Origin: Solibacteraceae bacterium
GTDB taxonomy: Bacteria; Acidobacteriota; Terriglobia; Bryobacterales; Bryobacteraceae
Direction: 5' to 3'
Assembly (NCBI GenBank): GCA_026984795.1
Contig: JALSRK010000046.1
Coordinates: 1-53,117, forward strand
DNA length: 53,117 bases
Shown here: piece by piece, positions 27,178 to 34,997 of the stretch
Position numbering within the stretch: position 1 is the first letter of the stretch
Layout: every line of letters begins with the position of its first letter
The notes under the pieces: generated by a model
Told to the model about the DNA's origin: nothing
The model's database searches: none
The model's input: the letters and a program-made list of their open reading frames with translations, nothing else
Made by a program: the position numbers and the translations under genes

Positions 27178-28671
27178 TCACTCCGGAGCGCGAATCTCGG
27201 CTGCCTTTTCGAGTTCTCTACGCTCGTTCTCCTTGTTCCGGCGAATCTCCTGGTACTTCCGCATCATTTCACGGGCCGCGGCCAGGTCACCCGCTTCGCG
27301 CAAGGCGCGAGCCAATTGATAATGAAGGCTGCCGTCGCGATCGATGGGCAGCGCCGCCCGCAGGTGCGGGATGGCGTCGGCGCCGCGATGCACCGCCAGG
27401 TAGGCGCGGGCGAGAGAAGAGCGGGCGCCGAGGAACTTCGGATCGGCGCGTACGCTCTTCTCCAGGTAGGGGATCGCCTCCTCGACCCGCTGGAGGTTGA
27501 GCAAGCAGTCTCCCAGGTAAAAGTTCAATTCGGCGGAACCGGGATCTTTCTTCAACAGTCTGGCGAAGACGGCCTGCGCCTCTTTGAAGTTCCGGCTCTG
27601 ATGGAGCGAGATCGCCAGCTCTCGCTCGAGCGCGGGATCGCCCGGGGCGAGTTTCAGGGCATTCCGCCACTCTCTTACCGCCTCCAGATGGCGCCCCTGC
27701 GCCCGATGGACCCGGGCCATCAGTTCGTGGCCCTCCAGCGAGGGCGGGAGTTGGTTGAGCTTCACGAACGCTTCGGCGGCGAGCCGGCTGAAGGCCCGGG
27801 CCCGCCAATAGAGCGCCCCCGGCGTCTTCTTGCCGGCCGTCAGCTTGATGACCGCCAGGTCATCGCCCTGGCCGAATGCGCATTCAGCCCGATCCACCGA
27901 GCAATCCGGCCCGGGTATCCCCTCTTCTCTTTCCATCGCCGTCTTCGCCCAGTCCCGGTGCCCGGTCGCCTCGTAGACCGCCGCCAGCCCGGCATACAAA
28001 CCGCGCATGTCCGGGCGGCGTTTGAGGGCCTCGTGGTACAGGAAATAGGCGCTCCGGTACTGCTTTTCCGTCACTCGGACCTCCGCCACCAACGCGAGCA
28101 TCTCGGCGGATTCCGGAGCGGTGCCTTCGAGTTCGCCGAAGACCTGCTGCGATAGAGTTTCGTAGGTCAACCCCAACGTGTACCATGCCTGGGGGTTCGA
28201 GGGATCCAAGCGGGCCCAGTGGCGGTAGTGCTCCGCCGCTTCCTCCAGGCGTCCAACGCCGGCCAGCGCGTCGCCGAGCATCTGCCGGGCCTGCGCCATA
28301 TCAGGCTTGGCCTGGACGACTCGGCCCAATGGTACGATGGCCTTCGCCGGCGCGCCGGTCTGCAGATAGCTGGCGCCGAGGAACAGCAACGCCGGCAAGA
28401 TCCCCGGTTGAATCTTCAGGGCGGACTCCAGCGGCGGGATCGCCTTCTCAGGCTGGTGCGCCATATAGCGGGCCATGCCCAGATTCACGAGCATCCCGGC
28501 GCTGTTGGGCACGGCGCGCACAATCTCCTCGTAGACGTGGGCCGCCTCAGCGAACTTGCCCGCGGCCATCAACTGCTTGCCGCGCTGGGACTCAGCAACG
28601 AGGTCCGGCGGCTGCGCCCGGAGGCCGCCGGCCAGCGCAATCGCCGTGATGCAAGCAAAAAAAGGGTGCAT
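27178..28671 (-). CDS. Exported tetratricopeptide-repeat protein
   Basis: A 497-residue TPR protein with a signal peptide (MHPFFACITAIALAGGLRAQ). At least nine TPR-like units follow, including GKFAEAAHVYEEIVRAVP, HQPEKAIPPLESALKIQP, GRLEEAAEHYRHWARLDP and RVEEAIPYLEKSVRADP, so it is a periplasmic scaffold. The start codon lies inside the stem of the transcription terminator of the upstream TonB receptor gene. The first codons encode the T-run of that terminator. In the read-through mRNA the ATG would be paired. The TonB receptor and this protein could therefore be expressed in a fixed ratio. Confidence 0.85.
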   Translation of the reverse strand: MHPFFACITAIALAGGLRAQPPDLVAESQRGKQLMAAGKFAEAAHVYEEIVRAVPNSAGMLVNLGMARYMAHQPEKAIPPLESALKIQPGILPALLFLGASYLQTGAPAKAIVPLGRVVQAKPDMAQARQMLGDALAGVGRLEEAAEHYRHWARLDPSNPQAWYTLGLTYETLSQQVFGELEGTAPESAEMLALVAEVRVTEKQYRSAYFLYHEALKRRPDMRGLYAGLAAVYEATGHRDWAKTAMEREEGIPGPDCSVDRAECAFGQGDDLAVIKLTAGKKTPGALYWRARAFSRLAAEAFVKLNQLPPSLEGHELMARVHRAQGRHLEAVREWRNALKLAPGDPALERELAISLHQSRNFKEAQAVFARLLKKDPGSAELNFYLGDCLLNLQRVEEAIPYLEKSVRADPKFLGARSSLARAYLAVHRGADAIPHLRAALPIDRDGSLHYQLARALREAGDLAAAREMMRKYQEIRRNKENERRELEKAAEIRAPE

Positions 28672-28690
28672 CCCTTTCAGGATGCACCCT
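28657..28690 (-). terminator. Intrinsic terminator of the TonB receptor gene, overlapping the next start codon
   Basis: An 11-base perfect stem (AGGGTGCATCC against GGATGCACCCT, including the closing A-T pair) with a 6-base loop is followed on the minus strand directly by seven T. It lies about 24 bases after the receptor stop codon. The 3' arm contains the ATG (28671-28669) of the TPR gene. Confidence 0.85.
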
Positions 28691-28712
28691 CCAAAACGTC
28701 TTGCCAACCCGC

Positions 28713-31700
28713 TTACCAGTGGAACCGCAGGCCGAAGCGTATCGTCCGCTGGTCAGTCCGGGCGCTGCGGATCTGCATGAACGAACTGCTGTTCACGTTG
28801 CTACTCGGGTTGTTGAAGTGCGGAGTGTTCGAGAAATTGAAGAACTCCGCACGGAACTGCACTTTGAACTTCTCCGTCACCGGGAAGTCGCGGAAGAAGC
28901 TCAGGTCCAGATTGGTCGTACTCGGGCCACGAAGGATGTTGCGGCCGGTGTTGCCCCACCGCACCTCCGTCACCGGAGCGAAAGCGGTCTTGTCGTAGAA
29001 CTCGTCCAGGCTGCCGATCTTGCGGACCTTTGGCTTGACCTGGTCCGCCGTCTGGGCATTGCCCGGAGCATTCAGCGAGGAGCCCGAGGCTCCAACGCTG
29101 AACTGGCGGCCGAGGAAGTAGGCGAACACGCCATTGATCTGCCAATCGCGCAGGATCCAGCTCCCCGCACCGCTGTTCAGGTACTTCTTGTTCGGACCGA
29201 ACGGAAGTTCGTAGACGAACCCCATCTGGAAGATGTGCGGGATGTTGTAGCCGGCCGGCGCCCGGTTGCGGGCCCGCTGGCTCGGCGCGTCGAACATCAC
29301 GCCCGCCCAGCCGTCGTCGTCGGTCATGTTGATGGCCTTCGAGAAGGTGTAGGCGCCCTTCAGGATCAGGCCATCGGCCGCACGGCGGTTGATCGCCACC
29401 TGCAGTGAATGGTAGTTGGCACTGTACTGGCCGTTCCAGAACAGCGTCGCCGCCGTCCGTCCGAACTTCGGGAAGAACGGGCGCCCGGCGCTCCCGCCGC
29501 CGGCCTCGGCGGCATTGGCGTCGAAGTCGGCGAAGCTGCGAACGGTTTGCGTACCGACATAACCCACCGAGGTGACGAACTCACCCGGCAGCTTCGTCTC
29601 GACGATGAAGTTCCACGACTGTACGTAGCCGCGGCGGAGCCGGTCGCTCGGCGAAATCGTGCGCATCAAGGCCGTCGGCGGCAACTGGACGCGCTCGGTC
29701 CCCAGCGGCGGCCCGCCGAAGTCTGGAATGCCCTCTTCGATCGGCCGGAACGCAGTGAAGCCGTTCGGCCCTTCGAAGCGTTGCGAAATCGTCAGCGGGT
29801 AGAAACCACGCAGCGGCCGCGACAGTACCATCGGGTCATACGTGATTCCGTAACCGCTCCGGATGACCATCCAGTCGTTCACCCGGTAAGCGATTCCGAG
29901 CCGCGGGGCGAAGAGTTTCTTGCTGGTTTCGACGCCGAGATCCTTGGGCAGGCTCCCATTGCCGCCCAGCAAGACGTCGTTGGTGTCCTGGTCCCACAGC
30001 TCGATACCGCCCCGGCCGGCGCGGGTCATCATCGGATAGAGCTCGTAGCGCAAGCCGAGGGTCAGTGTGAGATTCCGGGTCGCCTTCCAGCGATCGCGGA
30101 AATAGAAGCCGAACTGGTACTCGAACGTGGTCATCGTCTCATACTGGATGGCCTTACCCACAAAGCTCGGCAACCCGAGCAGGTAACCCGCCCAAGCGTT
30201 GAACTGGGTCGTGGAAGGCCCGCCGGCGGTGCCGGTGATGCCCTGGCCGAAACTGAAACGGCCACGGGGCCCGTCACCGAGCTCCGGCTGCCAGTGGTTC
30301 AGGTGATGGTAGACGCCGTCGAAGCCGAACCGCAGGTCGTGCGCGCCGCTGATCTTGCTGAAGTTCTGCGAAAGCGTCCAGCTTTGATCGTGGCGGAAGG
30401 CCGGGATCCAGCCGGATACCTGGCCCAACGGGCTGTAGCCGGAGATATCGAACCGCGGCATGCCGCTCTGGCGGATGTCCGGACCGTTGGTGCCCGGGAT
30501 CCCGAGCACGTCCAGGCCGAAGTTGGTTCCGATGTCGTTACTGATGTTCTCCTGGGCCATCCGGGTGAACCCGATGGTGGTGTCAAGCAGGAAAGTCGGA
30601 TTGATGGTCCACGTGTGGCCGATGGTCGCCACGTAAACCTGCGTGTCGCCGGTGCCGGCGCCGCCGTCGCACAGGCAGGTTCCACCGGCTTCGTTCAGAC
30701 CGAACTGGCCGGTCACCTGGGCGTCCATCATGCTGAACTTGCCCCAGATCGAGTGGGTCGGCGTCCGGTTCCAGTTCATCTTGAAGTCGAAGTTGTCCCG
30801 GTTCATCCGCTGAGTGGCCGAGTTGAAGAAGTTGGAAGTGACTTCGCCCGGCTGATTCGGCAGGGGGATCAGATCCTGCATCTTGCGTGTGATGCTGCTC
30901 TGCCGCTCCAGCGGAACGATGTTGTTCGGGAACGGCATGCGTCCGGAGCCGTCCGGGTTGCCGGTAGCGGGATCGTAAATGGTGGCGCTATACGCGCTGA
31001 AATCCCCGGCCCGCTGATCGGCAGTCGGGACCGTGTAGAGGCGGTTCCGGTTGACGCGCTCGCGCGTCCCCTCCCAGCCGCCGAAGTAGAAGAGTTTGTT
31101 CTTCACGATCGGGCCGCCCAGAGTGAACCCGGAAATATGCAACAAGCTCTTGGGCGTCTTCGGATCCTTGAAGAAGAAGTTCTTTGCCCCCCATGCACTG
31201 TTCTCGTGGAAATAGAACGCGGATCCGTGAAGATCATTGGTCCCGGACTTGGTCAGCACGGTGATGGCCGCGCCGCCGGCCATGCCCTGCTCCGCGTCGA
31301 AATTGTTGGTCGAAATATTCACGGTCTGAATCGTTTCCGCCGGCGGAACGTAGACCGTGTGGTGCGGCAGCCAGATGTAGACGTTGACCGCCCCGTCCAG
31401 CTTGGTCGTGTTGTTGTTGCGGTTCACGCCATTGATGTTCGTCGTCAGAGCGCGAGCCGGAGTGTCGGTGTTCGCATTCTGGAACCGGGCCGGAGTGGCG
31501 CCCGGCACCAGGTTGATCAGGCTCTGGTAGTTCCGGTACTTGGACAGTGGAAGGTCCGTGATCTCTTCCGCCGAAAGTTCTGTGTGAACATCGGTCTTGT
31601 CGGTCTGCAGCGTCAGCGCCGAGGCCTCCACGGTGATCTGCTCGGTCACCTGGCCCACTTCCATGGAAATGTCAGCGCGGGCTACGGTGTTGGCCGTGAC

Positions 31701-32021
31701 ACTGATTCCGGTCTGCGTGTATGTGCGGAAACCTTCCGCGCTCACTTTCAGGTCGTAAACGCCCGGCAACACGTTCGGAATCGTGTACTGCCCGGCGGCG
31801 TTCGTCTCGACCTCCCGAGTTTGTTGTGTGGCCTGGTTGGTGATCTCCACCTTCGCCCCAGGGATCACCGCTCCGCTCTGGTCCGTGACCGTGCCCGTGA
31901 TCGAGCCGTACAGGACCTGAGCCGAAGCCGGCATGGCCCACACGCAAACAGCTAGGATCAATAAGACCATGAGCGCAGGCGTACTATACGCCCGCACTTC
32001 GGCCTTCGCCAAAGGATTCAT
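28713..32021 (-). CDS. TonB-dependent receptor with carboxypeptidase-regulatory-like N-terminus
   Basis: An 1102-residue outer-membrane protein of the Oar-like type. A signal peptide ends at MPASAQ. An Ig-like CarboxypepD_reg domain (GSITGTVTDQSGAVIPGAKVEI) covers about residues 38-125. The plug segment includes ITDLPLSKYRNYQSLINLVPG and INGVNRNNNTTKLDGAVN. The rest is a beta-barrel of alternating amphipathic strands ending in a terminal aromatic (RFGLRFHW). Such receptors import large glycans or complexes and are numerous in Acidobacteria. The start is set by an AAGGAGG Shine-Dalgarno. A near-consensus promoter and a leader of about 150 nt precede it. The terminator at 28657-28690 follows. 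Confidence 0.9.
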   Translation of the reverse strand: MNPLAKAEVRAYSTPALMVLLILAVCVWAMPASAQVLYGSITGTVTDQSGAVIPGAKVEITNQATQQTREVETNAAGQYTIPNVLPGVYDLKVSAEGFRTYTQTGISVTANTVARADISMEVGQVTEQITVEASALTLQTDKTDVHTELSAEEITDLPLSKYRNYQSLINLVPGATPARFQNANTDTPARALTTNINGVNRNNNTTKLDGAVNVYIWLPHHTVYVPPAETIQTVNISTNNFDAEQGMAGGAAITVLTKSGTNDLHGSAFYFHENSAWGAKNFFFKDPKTPKSLLHISGFTLGGPIVKNKLFYFGGWEGTRERVNRNRLYTVPTADQRAGDFSAYSATIYDPATGNPDGSGRMPFPNNIVPLERQSSITRKMQDLIPLPNQPGEVTSNFFNSATQRMNRDNFDFKMNWNRTPTHSIWGKFSMMDAQVTGQFGLNEAGGTCLCDGGAGTGDTQVYVATIGHTWTINPTFLLDTTIGFTRMAQENISNDIGTNFGLDVLGIPGTNGPDIRQSGMPRFDISGYSPLGQVSGWIPAFRHDQSWTLSQNFSKISGAHDLRFGFDGVYHHLNHWQPELGDGPRGRFSFGQGITGTAGGPSTTQFNAWAGYLLGLPSFVGKAIQYETMTTFEYQFGFYFRDRWKATRNLTLTLGLRYELYPMMTRAGRGGIELWDQDTNDVLLGGNGSLPKDLGVETSKKLFAPRLGIAYRVNDWMVIRSGYGITYDPMVLSRPLRGFYPLTISQRFEGPNGFTAFRPIEEGIPDFGGPPLGTERVQLPPTALMRTISPSDRLRRGYVQSWNFIVETKLPGEFVTSVGYVGTQTVRSFADFDANAAEAGGGSAGRPFFPKFGRTAATLFWNGQYSANYHSLQVAINRRAADGLILKGAYTFSKAINMTDDDGWAGVMFDAPSQRARNRAPAGYNIPHIFQMGFVYELPFGPNKKYLNSGAGSWILRDWQINGVFAYFLGRQFSVGASGSSLNAPGNAQTADQVKPKVRKIGSLDEFYDKTAFAPVTEVRWGNTGRNILRGPSTTNLDLSFFRDFPVTEKFKVQFRAEFFNFSNTPHFNNPSSNVNSSSFMQIRSARTDQRTIRFGLRFHW

Positions 32022-32116
32022 TCGTCCTCCTTCTAGTTCATCTGAAACACTAACCTGCCTTGGCCCTCGTCGGCCCAAGACACCCCTGGCCGGTGCAGTC
32101 ACCGGCAAGTCAAGCG

Positions 32117-32172
32117 CTACCTGCCGCTCGGCGCCGGCATCTGCCAGACGCCAAAGCCAACCGAACAGGTAG
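32117..32172 (-). promoter_or_regulatory. Inverted repeat spanning the receptor leader
   Basis: CTACCTG (32117-32123) and CAGGTAG (32166-32172) enclose 42 bases at the very start of the receptor transcript. This could form a long 5' stem-loop. No known riboswitch is recognised. Confidence 0.35.
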
Positions 32173-32179
32173 TGAATGT

Positions 32180-32208
32180 ATCATACGGGATTATTTCCGG
32201 GGGGTCAA
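32180..32208 (-). promoter_or_regulatory. Sigma70-type promoter of the TonB receptor gene
   Basis: On the minus strand TTGACC (32208-32203) and TATGAT (32185-32180) are exactly 17 bases apart. The inferred start near 32173 gives a leader of about 150 nt. Confidence 0.75.
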
Positions 32209-32245
32209 CCAGGGGATCGCTGAATTTACGGATACGACGATCGAG

Positions 32246-33727
32246 TTAACGATTATCGGAAATCAGCTCAAGTCGTTTGAGATCAGAGGAAATCGCCCTC
32301 AGTAAACGATCCTCCCGGGCCACCTGAGCCGCCTTCCGCGCCCGGCGCAAATAGAGCCCGGCTGCCTGGTATTTGCCCGCCCGGGCGTACGCCGCTCCAA
32401 GTGCATAAAGATAAACCGGGTTGTCTTTTTTTTCGTTCTTCACTGCTGCTTCCAGGTGGCGGATCCCTTCCGTCAGATTGCCGCGCGCCACCAGCAGGCG
32501 TCCCAGATGAAAACGGGCCAGGGCAAAACCGGGCCGGTTCTCGACCGCCTGCCGGTAGTGCTTCTCCGCCTCAGCAAGCCGTCCCTGGCGCTCGAGAAGC
32601 ACCCCCAGGTTGTTGTGCGCGTCGGCATAGAACGGATTGATCTCGATCGCCTTCCGAAACGCCGCTTCCGCTTCGTCCAGCCGTCCCTCCTCGTAAGCGA
32701 GGACGCCGAAGTTGTAGTGGCAGTCGGCCATGTTCGGATTCAGCGCCATCGCAGCCCGGTAGTGCTCTTCGGCTTTCTTCCGATTTCCAAGGCGTCCGTA
32801 CAAAGACATGAGGTTGACATGCACCTGGGCCAGTGTCGGGTCGATCTTGAGCGCCTGTTCGTGCAGCTTCAGCGCTTCTCGGAGCTTGCCCTCCTGCTCG
32901 AGGGCGATTGCCAGCCGGATCATCTCCACTGCGCCCCGGTCCCGGCGCCGGATGTCGGCCATCAACTTGTCATTGGCCGGCGGGATCAAATGCTTGTACT
33001 TCTCGGAGAGCTCGAAGTGCGGCTTCGCTTCCTTCAACCTCCCCAACCGCCGGTAGGCGAGAGCCAGAGCATAGTGAGCCGAGCCGTATTCCGGGAAGAG
33101 CTCGCAGGCCTTCTCGTACGCCTTCGCCGCCTCCTTGAGCTCCCCTTTCGCAGCGTGCACCCGCCCGATGCCGAACCAGGCGGCCGCCGCGCCGGGGTCT
33201 TCCTTGGCCGCCCGCCGGTAGTATTCGCCGGCCTCATCCACCCGCCCCAGGTCGATGAGCACGTCGGCGATCTTCAGCAGGCAAGGCACATAATCCGGAC
33301 GCAGCTTCAACGCCGCCAGCAGGTTGGCGAGAGCCTCTTGGCTCTTGCCTTGCGCCGTTTGCACCTGGCCGAGGTAGTAGCGCCACTTGAACTCTTGGGG
33401 CGCCAGCCCCACCGCCCGGCGATAGCAGACCTCGGCGGTCGAGTTCTGCCGGTGGGCATGGAGCAGCATGCCGAGCTCTCCCACCGCATCCGCGTCTTCT
33501 GGACGCGCCTTCGCCTCGGCGTAGAGCTTCTCGATCTCCTTCTTAATAGCCGGCAAGAACCCTTCGGTATCCGGCTGTGGGATCTCAGGCAGGGGTTCCC
33601 GGCGGGAAAGAGGATTCCAGCCGCAAGCAGCGATCGTCAACAGCGCCGCCAGCAGCCCGCAGGCGGCGCGTGCCGGAAAGCGGGCCACGGGCGCGGGATG
33701 ATTGGCGCGGGTGTTTGGAAACTCCAT
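32246..33727 (-). CDS. TPR lipoprotein
   Basis: A 493-residue protein with a lipoprotein signal peptide: a hydrophobic stretch and the lipobox IAAC at Cys35. About ten TPR units follow, the clearest being GRVDEAGEYYRRAAKEDP, GKLREALKLHEQALKIDP, GRLDEAEAAFRKAIEINP and GRLAEAEKHYRQAVENRP. A longer reading from GTG at 33739 is possible, but ATG at 33727 has a GAGGG Shine-Dalgarno. It lies 55 bases downstream of the last gene of the gasdermin operon on the same strand. A TACGAT hexamer between them (minus, 33749-33744) suggests a separate promoter, so I do not count it in that system. Confidence 0.85.
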   Translation of the reverse strand: MEFPNTRANHPAPVARFPARAACGLLAALLTIAACGWNPLSRREPLPEIPQPDTEGFLPAIKKEIEKLYAEAKARPEDADAVGELGMLLHAHRQNSTAEVCYRRAVGLAPQEFKWRYYLGQVQTAQGKSQEALANLLAALKLRPDYVPCLLKIADVLIDLGRVDEAGEYYRRAAKEDPGAAAAWFGIGRVHAAKGELKEAAKAYEKACELFPEYGSAHYALALAYRRLGRLKEAKPHFELSEKYKHLIPPANDKLMADIRRRDRGAVEMIRLAIALEQEGKLREALKLHEQALKIDPTLAQVHVNLMSLYGRLGNRKKAEEHYRAAMALNPNMADCHYNFGVLAYEEGRLDEAEAAFRKAIEINPFYADAHNNLGVLLERQGRLAEAEKHYRQAVENRPGFALARFHLGRLLVARGNLTEGIRHLEAAVKNEKKDNPVYLYALGAAYARAGKYQAAGLYLRRARKAAQVAREDRLLRAISSDLKRLELISDNR

Positions 33728-33782
33728 CCCAGCCCTCACCCCAATCGTACCGCCCCGCCGGCCGGCCGCACATCAAGGCCGA

Positions 33783-34976
33783 CTACCAGCCAGGGGCGCC
33801 GATGGCCTTCTGCGCGGCGGCGACTTCATCGTAAAGAGCCGGATTCGTTTGCCGGAGGCGCGCCAGAATAGCGGCGGTCTGGGTCCCCACGTTCACCCAC
33901 GGAACCGCCCGCCCCTGGAAGTCTATCCCTTTGACGTCCTGCGAGCCCCGGTGCAGGGCCACCACCCGCCATCCGTCGTCGAGCACCGGCGAGCCCGACG
34001 ATCCGTACCGCGTGTCGGTGAAGTACCGGAGCGTCTCGGCGTCGCCCGCCGAAACGAGGTTGTTCCGGCAGGCCAGCTTCTTCGGATCCCCGTCGGGGTG
34101 CTGGATGATGTTCACCGGGATCCGTGTAGCCGCGCCTGCATCGAGCAGCAAGGGCTCGCGCCGCACCGGCAGCGGGCGGCGTACGCGCCCGTCCCCCGCG
34201 GAGCCGGGCGGCCCAGGGACCGGTCCCTTCAGCCGCAACACGGCGTAGTCCAGCCCGATGTCGGATGCCTCGAGCCGCTCGACGTTCACCGGGGCGCCCC
34301 TTGCTCCGTGGGCTTCATAATCGAAGCGGGCTGTCGCCTGCGCCGCCTGCAGCTTCAGATCTTCGGCGGCGGGCTGTTCCCGGTCCGGGCGCGCTTTGAC
34401 GACGTGCTGGTTGGTCACCAGCAGCTCCGGCGCGATCAACCAGCCGCTCCCGAGATAGAGATCCGGATCCCGGCCGACGAGCCGCGTCTGGCCCCGGTCG
34501 TAGCGCGGCACTTCGACCCTGGCCACCGCGAGCCCCGCCTCGTGGCCCCGCCGCAGGAACCCGAACGGCACCATGTCGTTGAAGTGGACGACACGCTCCT
34601 GGATCTCCCGGCGCAACTCCGGTAAGGCGCCCGCGTTCTCCACCGGCCGCTCGCCTTGCACGCACGCACCCACGCGGCTCAGCATGGCGCGGAACGTTTC
34701 TCCCTCCTGTTGCCCCGTGGTCAGCCGCGCGGCGTTGCGCAGCCAGACGAGCAGCGGCACCTCGCCGCCCACCAACTTCTCGGTCCGGTTCAGCTTGCCG
34801 AGCGTGTCCAGCAGGTTGAAGTTCGCGTCGCCGCCGGCGGCAGGCAGCCTGCCACGGAAGAAGGGGTTGATACCGCTCTGCAAAGAACGCAACGCCTCGT
34901 TGCTGTTGAACCCGGCCCGGACGGCGGCGGCGTAGAGCTTGTCGATCTCTTCTTCCGGCAGGTGGCGAAAGCTCAT
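33783..34976 (-). CDS. Trypsin-like serine protease with a helical adaptor-like N-terminus
   Basis: A 397-residue, apparently cytosolic protease with no signal peptide. Residues about 1-100 are helical (PEEEIDKLYAAAVRAGF, LDTLGKLNRTEKLVGG, VPLLVWLRNAARL), matching the pattern of the effector-associated death-like adaptor domains found in bacterial conflict systems. The chymotrypsin-fold protease runs from about residue 145 with His191 (TNQHVV), Asp243 (GLDYAVLRL) and Ser327 (YGSSGSPV), so the triad is complete. GSGWLIAPELLVTNQH is typical of HtrA-like cores, but no PDZ domain follows. It is the last gene of the operon, 21 bases after the STAND ATPase, with a GGGAGG Shine-Dalgarno. It is a candidate activating protease for the gasdermin. 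Confidence 0.88.
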   Translation of the reverse strand: MSFRHLPEEEIDKLYAAAVRAGFNSNEALRSLQSGINPFFRGRLPAAGGDANFNLLDTLGKLNRTEKLVGGEVPLLVWLRNAARLTTGQQEGETFRAMLSRVGACVQGERPVENAGALPELRREIQERVVHFNDMVPFGFLRRGHEAGLAVARVEVPRYDRGQTRLVGRDPDLYLGSGWLIAPELLVTNQHVVKARPDREQPAAEDLKLQAAQATARFDYEAHGARGAPVNVERLEASDIGLDYAVLRLKGPVPGPPGSAGDGRVRRPLPVRREPLLLDAGAATRIPVNIIQHPDGDPKKLACRNNLVSAGDAETLRYFTDTRYGSSGSPVLDDGWRVVALHRGSQDVKGIDFQGRAVPWVNVGTQTAAILARLRQTNPALYDEVAAAQKAIGAPGW

Positions 34977-34997
34977 GGCGGCCTCCCGTCCCTTTTC

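Noticed and set aside
26446-28155. 569-codon plus-strand frame across the Tat TIM-barrel and TPR genes
   Set aside because: It crosses two well-supported minus-strand genes and shows no recognisable family.
29409-31955. 848-codon open frame antisense to the TonB receptor gene
   Set aside because: It is a GC-rich shadow of the real receptor gene, with no domain, signal or Shine-Dalgarno support, and the receptor on the other strand is unmistakable.
32246-33727. TPR lipoprotein as a seventh gene of the gasdermin operon
   Set aside because: It is on the same strand and only 55 bases away, but it has a lipoprotein signal, a different style, and its own -10-like hexamer. The link is not supported enough.
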